Position numbers and translations under genes: made by a program
Origin: an uncultured Burkholderiales bacterium
GTDB taxonomy: Bacteria; Pseudomonadota; Gammaproteobacteria; Burkholderiales; Burkholderiaceae_C
Direction of reading: 5' to 3'
DNA: 33,302 bases
NCBI GenBank assembly: GCA_903844775.1
Contig: CAIMUZ010000138.1
Coordinates: 1-33,302 of the forward strand
Shown here: piece by piece, positions 8,655 through 17,187 of the stretch
How the letters are laid out: every line of letters begins with the position of its first letter
How positions within the stretch are numbered: the stretch's first letter is position 1
Notes under the pieces: model-generated
Database searches by the model: none
What the model was told of the DNA's origin: nothing
The model's input: only the letters and a program-made list of their open reading frames with translations

Positions 8655-10163
8655 ATGACCACCTCCATTGCCCATTTCATCTCAGGTCAAGCCAACGCTG
8701 GCAGTTCAAGCAGAAAGCAAGACGTCTTCAATCCAGCCACCGGCGCTGTCACAGCCCATGTCAGTCTTGCCAACACCCAAGATGTCAATCTCGCTGTGGC
8801 TGCTGCGCAAGCGGCATTTCCTTCATGGTCAGACTTGCCACCTTTGCGACGCGCACGCGTCATGTTCAAATTTTTGGAGTTGCTCAATCAAAACCGCGAC
8901 ACGCTGGCGCACATGATCACGGCAGAGCATGGCAAGGTGTTTACCGATGCGCAAGGCGAAGTCTCGCGCGGCATTGACATCGTTGAATTTGCATGCGGCA
9001 TTCCTCAGCTGCTCAAAGGTGATTTCACAGACCAAGTGTCCACCGGTATCGACAACTGGACGCTGCGTCAGCCATTGGGCGTGGTCGCAGGCGTTACGCC
9101 ATTTAACTTTCCAGTCATGGTGCCAATGTGGATGTTTCCCGTGGCCATTGCTTGCGGCAACACCTTTGTCTTAAAGCCAAGCCCGCTTGATCCCAGTCCA
9201 AGCCTGTTCATGGCAGCGCTGCTCAAGCAAGCTGGCTTACCCGATGGCGTTTTCAATGTGGTTCAAGGCGACAAAGAAGCGGTCGATGCATTGGTAGAAC
9301 ACCCCGATGTCAAGGCCGTGAGTTTTGTAGGCTCCACCCCCATTGCCAACAGCTTGTATGAAAACGGTGCCAGACACGGCAAACGCGTTCAAGCTTTGGG
9401 GGGTGCTAAAAATCACATGGTGGTGATGCCAGACGCTGACATTGAGCAGGCTGTTGATGCATTGATCGGTGCAGCCTACGGCTCTGCAGGCGAGCGTTGC
9501 ATGGCCATCAGTGTGGCCGTTTTGGTTGGCGATGTCGCCGAGAAACTCATGCCGCTGTTGTTAGAAAAAACGCGCGCACTCAAAGTTTTAAACGGTACCA
9601 ACTTAGCTGCAGAAATGGGCCCCATTGTCACCGCAGCTGCCAAACAACGCATCACGGGCTACATCGATGCTGGAGTCGCCGAAGGTGCCAAGCTGTTGGT
9701 GGATGGCCGTCAATTTGACGGCGCTCAAGCTGGCGCGGGCTGCGACAAGGGTTTTTGGTTGGGCGGCACTTTGTTTGACAACGTGACCACCGACATGAAG
9801 ATTTACAAAGAAGAAATTTTTGGCCCTGTGCTTTCTTGCGTTCGGGTCAAAGATTTTGGTGAGGCCGTCAAAATCATCAATGATCACGAGTTCGGCAACG
9901 GCGTGAGCTGCTTCACACGCGACGGCAACATCGCGCGTGAATTTTCAAGACGAATCCAAGTCGGCATGGTGGGCATCAATGTGCCTATTCCTGTGCCCAT
10001 GGCTTGGCATGGCTTTGGTGGCTGGAAGCGCAGCTTGTTTGGTGACATGCATGCCTATGGCGAGGAAGGCGTGCGTTTTTACACCAAACAAAAATCAATC
10101 ATGCAGCGCTGGCCAGAGAGCATTGGCAAAGGCGCAGAATTCGTGATGCCCACTTCCAAATAA
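8655..10163 (+). CDS. mmsA: CoA-acylating (methyl)malonate-semialdehyde dehydrogenase
   Basis: A 502-residue aldehyde dehydrogenase of the MmsA/IolA branch, which converts methylmalonate semialdehyde to propionyl-CoA, or malonate semialdehyde to acetyl-CoA, with NAD and CoA. The catalytic cysteine is C282 in [11 protein letters not shown]. The usual ALDH general-base glutamate is absent: the segment reads [16 protein letters not shown] with A247 at that place, as is normal for this CoA-dependent branch. The [20 protein letters not shown] region is also family-specific. Only 6 bp separate it from the GMC oxidoreductase gene. No strong Shine-Dalgarno precedes the ATG. It could serve valine, beta-alanine, inositol or 3-hydroxypropionate catabolism; the neighbour favours the last. 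Confidence 0.94.
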   Translation: MTTSIAHFISGQANAGSSSRKQDVFNPATGAVTAHVSLANTQDVNLAVAAAQAAFPSWSDLPPLRRARVMFKFLELLNQNRDTLAHMITAEHGKVFTDAQGEVSRGIDIVEFACGIPQLLKGDFTDQVSTGIDNWTLRQPLGVVAGVTPFNFPVMVPMWMFPVAIACGNTFVLKPSPLDPSPSLFMAALLKQAGLPDGVFNVVQGDKEAVDALVEHPDVKAVSFVGSTPIANSLYENGARHGKRVQALGGAKNHMVVMPDADIEQAVDALIGAAYGSAGERCMAISVAVLVGDVAEKLMPLLLEKTRALKVLNGTNLAAEMGPIVTAAAKQRITGYIDAGVAEGAKLLVDGRQFDGAQAGAGCDKGFWLGGTLFDNVTTDMKIYKEEIFGPVLSCVRVKDFGEAVKIINDHEFGNGVSCFTRDGNIAREFSRRIQVGMVGINVPIPVPMAWHGFGGWKRSLFGDMHAYGEEGVRFYTKQKSIMQRWPESIGKGAEFVMPTSK

Positions 10164-10169
10164 AACAAT

Positions 10170-11894
10170 ATGAACGACAGCACCTTTGACTACATCATCG
10201 TTGGCGCAGGAACAGCGGGCTGCTTGCTGGCAAACCGTCTGTCCGCCGATGCCAGCAAAAGGGTGTTGTTGATCGAAGCCGGGCGCCGAGATGATTACCA
10301 CTGGATCCATATTCCAGTGGGTTACTTGTATTGCATTGGCAATCCCCGCACCGATTGGCTGTATCAAACTGAAGCGGCGCCAGGGTTAAATGGTCGAACT
10401 CTGAAATATCCACGCGGTAAAGTCCTGGGCGGATGCAGCAGCATCAACGGCATGATTTACATGCGCGGGCAATCTCGTGATTACGACCAATGGGCCCAGT
10501 TAACCGGCGATGCAAATTGGCAATGGCAAAACTGCCTTCCCTACTTCAAATTTCACGAAGACCACCATCAAGGCGCATCGGCAGCACATGGTGCTAAAGG
10601 CATTGCGCCCTATTTGTTACAAAGTGACGCTCATGGTGACCGTGCGTCAACCGACTATTTCAAATTGTTAAAGGCCCGCCAAGCCGGGGGTGAGTGGCGC
10701 ATTGAAAAGCAGCGACTCAGCTGGGACGTTTTGGATGCATTTTCTCAAGCGGCCCAACAAGCCGGCATTCCCGCCACCACAGACTTCAATCAAGGCAACA
10801 ACGAGGGTGTTGGCTACTTTGACGTCAATCAAAGAGATGGTTGGCGATGGAATACGGCGCAAGCTTTTCTTCGGCCCACCTGCTATGCCCGTCCTAACTT
10901 TGAGCTTTGGACACAAGCCCAAGTTGCTGGGCTGGTGATCGAGCAAGATGCCGATGGCGGCAAGCGCTGCAGCGGCGTCAAGGTCTGGGATGGACACCAA
11001 ATGGTCACCGCCTCAGCCACTCGTGAAGTCGCCCTCAGTGCAGGCAGCATTGGTTCTGCGCACATTTTGCAACTCTCGGGCATTGGTCCCGCCCCAGAAT
11101 TAGCCTCACACGGCGTTCAACCTACCCATGACCTGCCTGGCGTGGGCGCCAATTTGCAAGATCATTTGCAAATTCGTTCTGTTTACAAAGTGAAGAACAC
11201 CAAAACACTGAACACTCTGGCCAACAGTTGGTGGGGCAAAGCCAAAATTGGTCTTGAATACGCCATGTCACGGACGGGCCCCATGAGCATGGCGCCCAGC
11301 CAGTTGGGGGCCTTTACCAAAAGCGACCCGCAAAAAGAGTGGGCCAACATTCAATACCATGTGCAGCCCTTGAGTCTGGATGCATTTGGTGAGCCCTTGC
11401 ACGACTTCCCGGCGATCACTGCGAGTGTGTGCAATCTCAACCCTAGCAGTCGCGGCAAGGTTTCTTTAAAAAGCGCAGATTTCAATGAAGCCCCCGCCAT
11501 TGCGCCCAATTACCTCAGTACTGACGAAGACCGAAAAGTAGCCGCCGACAGTTTGCGCGTCACACGCCGCATCATGTCGCAAGCCGCCATGGCCCCCTTT
11601 GCCCCGGAAGAGTTCAAGCCCGGCGTTCAGTACCAATCCGACGACGAGTTGGCCCGACTGGCTGGCGATATTGCCAGCACCATCTTTCACCCTGTGGGTA
11701 CAACGCGCATGGGTCAAGATGATGATCCGATGGCCGTGGTCAACAGTCGCCTCCAAGTGCGCGGTGTGCGCGGCTTGCGCGTCGTTGATGCTGGTGTCAT
11801 GCCCACCATCACCAGCGGAAATACCAACAGCCCTACGCTCATGATTGCTGAAAAAGCAGCGCATTGGATCGTACAAGATGCGCAAGCTGCCTAA
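10170..11894 (+). CDS. GMC-family FAD-dependent alcohol dehydrogenase (choline dehydrogenase-like)
   Basis: A 574-residue glucose-methanol-choline oxidoreductase. The FAD-binding motif is DYIIVGAGTAGCLLANRLS at 5-23. The first GMC signature spans GKVLGGCSSINGMIYMRG near 85-102, and the C-terminal HPVGTTRMG holds active-site H507 with N551 in SGNTNSPT. The enzyme oxidises a primary or secondary alcohol to the carbonyl and passes electrons to quinone or another acceptor. It starts 6 bp after mmsA, so it is surely co-transcribed. A GMC dehydrogenase next to mmsA matches the hpdH-mmsA arrangement reported for 3-hydroxypropionate breakdown in Pseudomonas denitrificans. That role is inference; BetA or AlkJ-type activity is the alternative. 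Confidence 0.9.
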   Translation: MNDSTFDYIIVGAGTAGCLLANRLSADASKRVLLIEAGRRDDYHWIHIPVGYLYCIGNPRTDWLYQTEAAPGLNGRTLKYPRGKVLGGCSSINGMIYMRGQSRDYDQWAQLTGDANWQWQNCLPYFKFHEDHHQGASAAHGAKGIAPYLLQSDAHGDRASTDYFKLLKARQAGGEWRIEKQRLSWDVLDAFSQAAQQAGIPATTDFNQGNNEGVGYFDVNQRDGWRWNTAQAFLRPTCYARPNFELWTQAQVAGLVIEQDADGGKRCSGVKVWDGHQMVTASATREVALSAGSIGSAHILQLSGIGPAPELASHGVQPTHDLPGVGANLQDHLQIRSVYKVKNTKTLNTLANSWWGKAKIGLEYAMSRTGPMSMAPSQLGAFTKSDPQKEWANIQYHVQPLSLDAFGEPLHDFPAITASVCNLNPSSRGKVSLKSADFNEAPAIAPNYLSTDEDRKVAADSLRVTRRIMSQAAMAPFAPEEFKPGVQYQSDDELARLAGDIASTIFHPVGTTRMGQDDDPMAVVNSRLQVRGVRGLRVVDAGVMPTITSGNTNSPTLMIAEKAAHWIVQDAQAA

Positions 11895-11912
11895 ACACAT
11901 GACAAGCCTTCA

Positions 11913-11934
11913 GCCACGGGAAATCCCTGATGGC
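11913..11934 (+). other. interrupted hairpin after the GMC gene
   Basis: GCCA and TGGC flank an inner GGG/CCC stem with a 4-nt loop, 18 nt after the GMC stop. There is no T-run, so it is not a convincing intrinsic terminator. It could protect the 3' end of the mmsA transcript. Confidence 0.25.
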
Positions 11935-11980
11935 ACAACACTTTGAAGACCGCTACATTTCACTCACTCGATGAACTGCT

Positions 11981-12044
11981 GTTTGGGTTCGTTTTGAGGG
12001 CAGAGGAGACACCCAAACTATTCGAACCTAAACATCCAAAACGA
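11981..12044 (+). promoter_or_regulatory. possible structured leader of the TSUP gene
   Basis: One 16-nt segment (11981-11996) is complementary to three later segments. GTTTGGGT pairs with 12011-12018, GGTTCG with 12023-12028, and TCGTTTTG with 12037-12044. The partners overlap on the 5' side, so they exclude each other, as in switching leaders. A terminator-like hairpin and then the TSUP start codon follow directly. No known riboswitch class was recognised. Base pairing is the only evidence. Confidence 0.3.
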
Positions 12045-12060
12045 GATGTGACTTTTTACA

Positions 12061-12087
12061 AGCGTCGCGCAAGCGGCGCTTTTTTTT
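12061..12087 (+). terminator. intrinsic terminator abutting the TSUP start codon
   Basis: AGCGTCGC, a GCAA tetraloop and GCGGCGCT make an 8-bp stem with one T-G wobble, followed by a run of T. The next base but one is the A of the TSUP ATG. The shape is that of a rho-independent terminator. It may end the mmsA-GMC transcript or attenuate the TSUP gene. Confidence 0.75.
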
Positions 12088-12088
12088 C

Positions 12089-12853
12089 ATGGAAATATTA
12101 ATCGTCTCTCTGGCTTCGCTGTTTGCCGGCATGGTCGATTCAATTGTTGGCGGGGGTGGCCTGATTCTCGTCCCCGCTCTTTTCGCCACATTCCCCTCTG
12201 CGTCCCCTGCCACTTTGCTTGGATGCAATAAGAGTGCGTCCATTTGGGGCACCTCATGGGCCACTTACCAATTTAGTCGAAAGGTTGACATGCGCTGGTC
12301 GGCGCTGATGCCCGCTGCCGCAGCTGGCGTGGTGGGCTCCTTGATGGGGGCATGGGCCGTGACTGAAATTGATCCCAGCTTTCTCAGGCAAGTCCTGCCT
12401 TTTTTACTGATCGTCCTCTTGGTTTACACCTTGGCCAAAAAAGAAATGGGCCAAATCCATGCGCCACTGTTTAAAGGTCGGCAAGAGGCCATCATTGGGG
12501 CCCTCATGGGCTTGCTCATCGGGTTTTACGATGGTTTTTTTGGGCCAGGCGCTGGCAGTTTTTTTGTTTTTGCTTACGTGCGCTTATTGGGTTACGACTT
12601 TTTGAATGCCTCTGCCAGCGCCAAATTGATGAACACAGCCACGAACCTTTCTGCCTTGGTTTTGTTCACACTTCAGGGTCATGTGTGGTGGCACCTCGCA
12701 TTGCCCATGGCCATTGCCAACGTGGTCGGCAGCTTGGTCGGTACCCGCCTGGCTTTGAAGCACGGCGCAGGTTTTGTGCGCTATGTCTTTATCGCCGTTG
12801 TCGGCGCTTTGATTTTGAAAACGGGTTACGACGGTTTCTTCAGCGCAGTTTAA
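12089..12853 (+). CDS. TSUP (TauE/SafE) family membrane transporter
   Basis: A 254-residue membrane protein with the TSUP pattern: an N-terminal half starting ASLFAGMVDSIVGGGGLILVPALF and a second half with LIGFYDGFFGPGAGSFFVFAYVRLLGYDFLNASASAK. The two glycine-rich repeats are diagnostic. Such carriers export or import sulfite, sulfonates, sulfoacetate or other organic acids, and the substrate cannot be told here. The only available start in this frame after the stop at 12029 is ATG 12089. It comes right after a terminator-like hairpin and T-run, with no Shine-Dalgarno. Its stop overlaps the stop of the convergent alr gene by 4 bp. Confidence 0.88.
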   Translation: MEILIVSLASLFAGMVDSIVGGGGLILVPALFATFPSASPATLLGCNKSASIWGTSWATYQFSRKVDMRWSALMPAAAAGVVGSLMGAWAVTEIDPSFLRQVLPFLLIVLLVYTLAKKEMGQIHAPLFKGRQEAIIGALMGLLIGFYDGFFGPGAGSFFVFAYVRLLGYDFLNASASAKLMNTATNLSALVLFTLQGHVWWHLALPMAIANVVGSLVGTRLALKHGAGFVRYVFIAVVGALILKTGYDGFFSAV

Positions 12854-13968
12854 GTCAAGACATTCACGGGCACGCGCGAAGACAACCCGCACATCAATTC
12901 ATAGCCGACGGTGCCCGCACTCAAGGCCACCTCATCGATTGAAATGCACGCACTTTCCAAGCTCGCACTTGAGGCTTGTTGTGGCAAGCCCCAGAGCGTC
13001 ACTTCACTGCCTAAACCTGCCTGAGGCAAATCTGTGATGTCAACCGTGATCATGTCCATGCTCACACGGCCGACTGTTTGCGTGCGGACACCGTCTACGC
13101 CGATGGGTGTCCCTGAGGGCGCACTGCGGGGGTAACCATCGGCATAGCCGCAGGCAACCACGCCAATGCGCATGGCGCGATCGGCCACAAAAGTAGAGCC
13201 ATAGCCGACGCTGTCGCCCGCTTGCAAATGTTGAATGCCAATGATGGCCGCGTTCAAACTCATCACCGGTTTTAAGTGCCAAGCGGCAGCGCTGTTGACA
13301 GGATAGTCGGGGGAGCTGCCATACAAAGCAATGCCGGGTCGAACCCAGTCAGCACGCACGTTCAATGCTTTGCCGTGTCGCAATGCTGCCGCACTGTTGG
13401 ACAAGCTTCGCTCACCGGAAAGGTCGTGCGTAAATTCCGCAAAAATGCGCAGGGCCGCTTCAATGCCTTTGTCGCCATCGGCATCACTGAAGTGTGTCAT
13501 CAGTGAAATTTCATCCACCTGCGGCAACGCATTCAAACGCGTCCACGCCGCACGGAATGCCTGCGGTACAAAGCCCAATCGGTTCATGCCCGTGTTCATT
13601 TTGAGAAAAATGCGGTGCGGCTGATGGGTTTTGTGCACCGCCAACATGTCAATTTGCGCTTCTGAATGAACGACATGCCATAAATTGAGTCGGGAGCAAT
13701 GCTCAAGATCACGGGTTTCAAAAGCGCCTTCAAGCAAGAGAATGGGGCCTCGCCATCCCAGCTGGCGCAAACGTTCTGCCTCTGACAAATCAAGCAAGGC
13801 AAAGCCGTCTGCTGCTCGCAAGCCCTCAAAGACTTGGTCAATGCCATGGCCATACGCATTGGCCTTGACCACGGCCCAAACCAAGGCGTCTGGGACGGAT
13901 GCTTTGATCTGCGCTAAGTTGTGGCGCAGGGCGTTGATATCGAGGGTGGCCTGAATCGGTCTTGGCAT
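12850..13968 (-). CDS. alr: alanine racemase
   Basis: A 372-residue PLP enzyme that interconverts L- and D-alanine for peptidoglycan. K35 in AVVKANAYGHG binds PLP and Y256 in VGYGSTF is the second catalytic base from the other subunit. The GVDGVRTQTVGRVSMDMITVDIT stretch and C-terminal YELMCGLSSRVP are standard. Length is normal. Its start diverges from lplT across 172 bp, and its end meets the TSUP gene tail to tail. It is functionally related to the D,D-carboxypeptidase encoded near the left edge but not linked to it in an operon. Confidence 0.96.
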   Translation of the reverse strand: MPRPIQATLDINALRHNLAQIKASVPDALVWAVVKANAYGHGIDQVFEGLRAADGFALLDLSEAERLRQLGWRGPILLLEGAFETRDLEHCSRLNLWHVVHSEAQIDMLAVHKTHQPHRIFLKMNTGMNRLGFVPQAFRAAWTRLNALPQVDEISLMTHFSDADGDKGIEAALRIFAEFTHDLSGERSLSNSAAALRHGKALNVRADWVRPGIALYGSSPDYPVNSAAAWHLKPVMSLNAAIIGIQHLQAGDSVGYGSTFVADRAMRIGVVACGYADGYPRSAPSGTPIGVDGVRTQTVGRVSMDMITVDITDLPQAGLGSEVTLWGLPQQASSASLESACISIDEVALSAGTVGYELMCGLSSRVPVNVLT

Positions 13969-14034
13969 GTCTGATCGCTACAAAACGGTGATCGTATCTC
14001 GGGAATAAGCCTAGATTGTGGCACTACAGGCCGT

Positions 14035-14062
14035 GATATAACCGAAACTTACGTCGACTCAA
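14035..14062 (-). promoter_or_regulatory. possible sigma-70 promoter of alr
   Basis: Minus-strand TTGAGT (14062-14057), a 16-bp spacer and TATATC (14040-14035) lie about 67 bp before the alr ATG. Each box matches 4 of 6 consensus bases. A 6-bp inverted repeat, AAGCAA with TTGCTT, lies just upstream, about 14061-14080. The divergent lplT promoter was not identified. Confidence 0.35.
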
Positions 14063-14140
14063 GCAAAGCTTGTGTTGCTTAGATCTGTTTTTAACCCATC
14101 GAATTCGGCCCAATGCCCTATCTAATCACTGCATGATTTC

Positions 14141-15421
14141 ATGAAGCGCGGCTTTTACACCATCATGGCGGCCCAGTTTTTCAGTTCACTGGCCGACAAC
14201 GCACTCTTTGTTGCCGCCGTTGAGCTTATTCGGATCAGTGGCGGTGCCGAATGGGAGCGTGCCGCCTTGGTGCCCATGTTTGCCTTGTTTTATGTGGTCC
14301 TAGCCCCCTATGTGGGGGCCTTTGCAGACTCGCGTCCCAAGGGTGAGGTCATGTTCCTCAGCAATGCCATCAAAGTGGTGGGCTGCCTGATGATGTTGTT
14401 TGGCACGCACCCCCTGTTGTCCTACGCCATTGTGGGCTTGGGTGCCGCCGCTTATTCGCCCGCCAAATATGGCATCCTGACTGAGTTGTTGCCGTCATCA
14501 CAGCTGGTCAAGGCGAATGGTTGGATCGAAGGTTTAACCATCGCCTCCATTATTTTGGGCGTGTTGGTGGGCGGTCAACTGGTGGGAACGCATGTTTCAG
14601 AATATATGTTGAGCTTCGACTTGCCCATGCTCGAAACTGGCATTGATACGGCCCCCGAAGCTGCTATTTTGTTGCTCATTACTTTTTACGCCTTGGCCGC
14701 ATGGTTCAACACACGCATCCCCGAAACCGGCGTGGCCATGCGTGACATGCCGAAAAACAAACTGGCCCTGTTGCCTGATTTTTGGGATTGCAACACCCGC
14801 CTCTGGAAAGACCGCTTGGGTCAAATTTCGTTGTCAACAACCACATTGTTTTGGGGCGTCTCCGGCAATTTGCGCTATATCGTGTTGGCATGGAGTGCCG
14901 CCGCCCTGGGGTACTCCACCACGCAAGCCTCCAGCCTGGTCGGCGTCGTGGCCATTGGCACGGCGGTCGGGGCCGTGGTGGCCTCTGTGCGCATGAAGCT
15001 TCATGAAGCCCCAAGCGTCATCCCCTTGGGCATTGGCATGGGCCTGCTGGTCATCGGTATGAACTTCATCGACAATGTTTGGGTTGCTGCACCCTTCCTC
15101 ATTTTGCTAGGCGCCTTAGGTGGCTTCTTGGTCGTCCCGATGAATGCCCTGCTGCAGCACCGCGGCCATAACCTCATGGGTGCGGGCCGCTCCATTGCGG
15201 TACAAAACTTCAATGAGCAGGCTTGTATTTTGTTGTTGGGGGGTCTTTACAGCTTCTCAACCGGCATGGGCTTGTCGGCATTTGGCGCCATCACGGCATT
15301 TGGTTTTGTGGTGGCCAGTTTCATGTGGCTCATCAAGCGATGGCACGATCGGAATATGCGCGATCACAGCGCCGTCATGAAGCATTTGATCGATGTCGCC
15401 AAGAACGACAACCTTCACTGA
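14141..15421 (+). CDS. lplT: lysophospholipid transporter LplT
   Basis: A 426-residue major facilitator protein starting MKRGFYTIMAAQFFSSLADNALFVAAVELI, the characteristic LplT beginning. About twelve membrane segments are visible, with LPSSQLVKANGWIEGLTIASIILG around residues 120-150 also typical. LplT flips lysophospholipids, chiefly lysophosphatidylethanolamine, across the inner membrane for re-acylation by Aas. No Aas-like acyltransferase domain is fused or adjacent in this window. It diverges from alr, an arrangement I recall as common in Burkholderiales. Confidence 0.92.
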   Translation: MKRGFYTIMAAQFFSSLADNALFVAAVELIRISGGAEWERAALVPMFALFYVVLAPYVGAFADSRPKGEVMFLSNAIKVVGCLMMLFGTHPLLSYAIVGLGAAAYSPAKYGILTELLPSSQLVKANGWIEGLTIASIILGVLVGGQLVGTHVSEYMLSFDLPMLETGIDTAPEAAILLLITFYALAAWFNTRIPETGVAMRDMPKNKLALLPDFWDCNTRLWKDRLGQISLSTTTLFWGVSGNLRYIVLAWSAAALGYSTTQASSLVGVVAIGTAVGAVVASVRMKLHEAPSVIPLGIGMGLLVIGMNFIDNVWVAAPFLILLGALGGFLVVPMNALLQHRGHNLMGAGRSIAVQNFNEQACILLLGGLYSFSTGMGLSAFGAITAFGFVVASFMWLIKRWHDRNMRDHSAVMKHLIDVAKNDNLH

Positions 15422-15466
15422 TAAACCTCTGCGCCCTTTGCGCAATCTACTTCCCAAGGCACCTTG

Positions 15467-15952
15467 ATGAAATCCATCTATGACTTTGAAGCCCTTCAGA
15501 TGTCGGGTCAAAGCTTAGCGCTCAGCGAAATGAGAGGCCAAGTGATGTTGATCGTGAACACGGCCAGCGCCTGTGGCTTCACCCCTCAATTTGGAGGACT
15601 TGAGAAGCTTCATCAAGCCTACCAACATCAAGGCTTGGCTGTTTTAGGTTTCCCTTGCAATCAATTTGGCGGGCAAGATCCTGGAAGCAATGAGTCGATT
15701 GCCAGTTTTTGTCAGCTCAATTACGGGGTCAGTTTCCCCATGATGACCAAAATTGAAGTCAATGGCCCACAAGCTCATCCGCTTTATCAATGGTTGTGCG
15801 CAGAAGCGCCAGGGCTGCTGGGCAGCAAGGCCATCAAATGGAATTTCACGAAATTTTTAATCGGCCGCAATGGGGCTGTTTTGAAACGTTACGCTCCCAT
15901 GGACAAGCCCGAGAAGCTAGCCAGCGACATTGAGGCTGCTTTGGCTCTTTGA
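15467..15952 (+). CDS. glutathione peroxidase (cysteine type)
   Basis: A 161-residue thiol peroxidase of the GPx/BtuE family, reducing peroxides with glutathione or thioredoxin. The catalytic tetrad is visible: C36 in NTASACGFTPQ, Q70 in CNQFGGQDPGS, and W125-N126 in KWNFTKFLI. A cysteine replaces the selenocysteine of animal enzymes. The ATG at 15467 is preferred to a TTG one codon earlier. It lies 45 bp after lplT with a short GCGC hairpin between. Its 3' end overlaps the convergent glcF gene by 36 bp. The protein looks cytoplasmic, with no signal peptide. Confidence 0.94.
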   Translation: MKSIYDFEALQMSGQSLALSEMRGQVMLIVNTASACGFTPQFGGLEKLHQAYQHQGLAVLGFPCNQFGGQDPGSNESIASFCQLNYGVSFPMMTKIEVNGPQAHPLYQWLCAEAPGLLGSKAIKWNFTKFLIGRNGAVLKRYAPMDKPEKLASDIEAALAL

Positions 15953-17179
15953 CAAAGCCTCGTCAACCAACTCCACCCAGTGCCGTACGGGAATCTCCGA
16001 GCCACTTTGCAAGTGGGTGATGCAACCAATGTTGGCACTCAAAATGGCCGTGGGCAGCAACTTGTTCAAATGCTCTAATTTACGATCACGCAGGCTATAG
16101 GCTGTCTCCGCTTGCAACACGGAATAGGTGCCCGCTGAGCCGCAACACAAATTAGATTCGAACTCTGTCACGCGCAGCTTGAAACCCAACTGGCCGAGCT
16201 GCGCTTCAACGCCGCCCTTCAATTGTTGGCCATGCTGCAAAGTGCACGGCGGGTGATACGCTAGCAAACCTGTTTCAGCGACCACCTCTGCACGGAGTCG
16301 TTTTTTGAGTTCTGGCAAACACAATGGCAGCAGCTCACTCAAGTCGCGCGTGAGCTCAGAGATGCGCTTGGCCTTGGCAGAGTACTGGGCGTCATGTTGC
16401 AGCAAGTGGCCATAGTCTTTGACCGTCACGCCACAGCCAGAAGCATTCATGACGATGGCTTCCACACCCTGCTCGACCCATGGCCACCAAGCGTCAATGT
16501 TATGGCGCATGTGGTCAAGGCCACCCGCCTGATCATTCAGGTGAAATTTAAGAGCGCCGCAGCATCCTGCAGATGGGGGCACCACCACTTCAATGCCACA
16601 GGCATTGAGCACGCGTGCCGTGGCCGTGTTGATGTTGGGCATCATGGCGGGCTGAACACAACCCGCCAGCATCAGAACTTTGCGGGAATGTGGGGTGGTC
16701 GGCCAAGCACCGGCATTTTGGGGTGCCGGCACTTTGGCCTTGAGGGCCGCAGGCATCAACGCGCGAAGGCTTTGGCCTAACTTCATGGCCGGCGCAAAAA
16801 GGGACGAGGTGAGTCCTTCCTTCAAGGCCCAGCGAAGCGCGCGTTCTTTGATCGGACGCTGTACTTTGGCGTCCACCACTTTGCGTCCCAGATCTACCAA
16901 ATGGCCGTACTGCACGCCAGAGGGGCACGTGCTTTCACAATTGCGGCAAGTGAGACATCGGTCTAAATGCAATTGCGTTTTGCGAGTCGGCTCTGCGCCT
17001 TCTAAGACTTGCTTCATGAGATAGATGCGTCCTCTTGGGCCGTCTAATTCATCGCCCATCAATTGATAGGTAGGGCACGTGGCGTTACAAAATCCACAAT
17101 GCACGCACTGGCGCAAAATGGCCTCGGCCTCTTGTCCGAGCACGGTGTTTTGAAACTCTGGTGCGAGTTGGGTTTGCAT
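15917..17179 (-). CDS. glcF: glycolate oxidase iron-sulfur subunit GlcF
   Basis: A 420-residue iron-sulfur subunit of glycolate dehydrogenase (glycolate to glyoxylate, electrons to the respiratory chain). Two ferredoxin-type [4Fe-4S] motifs are intact: C25-C28-C31-C35 and C75-C78-C81-C85, both CxxCxxCxxxCP. Two CCG domains follow, with GCCGALKFH near 205 and LCCGSAGTYS near 346. The start is 8 bp after the glcE stop, and a GAGG overlaps that stop, so the pair is translationally close. The last 36 bp overlap the glutathione peroxidase gene on the other strand. No catalytic GlcD gene is adjacent. Confidence 0.94.
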   Translation of the reverse strand: MQTQLAPEFQNTVLGQEAEAILRQCVHCGFCNATCPTYQLMGDELDGPRGRIYLMKQVLEGAEPTRKTQLHLDRCLTCRNCESTCPSGVQYGHLVDLGRKVVDAKVQRPIKERALRWALKEGLTSSLFAPAMKLGQSLRALMPAALKAKVPAPQNAGAWPTTPHSRKVLMLAGCVQPAMMPNINTATARVLNACGIEVVVPPSAGCCGALKFHLNDQAGGLDHMRHNIDAWWPWVEQGVEAIVMNASGCGVTVKDYGHLLQHDAQYSAKAKRISELTRDLSELLPLCLPELKKRLRAEVVAETGLLAYHPPCTLQHGQQLKGGVEAQLGQLGFKLRVTEFESNLCCGSAGTYSVLQAETAYSLRDRKLEHLNKLLPTAILSANIGCITHLQSGSEIPVRHWVELVDEALSKSQSSLNVAG

Positions 17180-17187
17180 GTTGAGCC

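Noticed and set aside
10095-10367. Minus-strand open frame across the mmsA-GMC junction
   Set aside because: It is antisense to the ends of two well-supported genes and no motif is visible.
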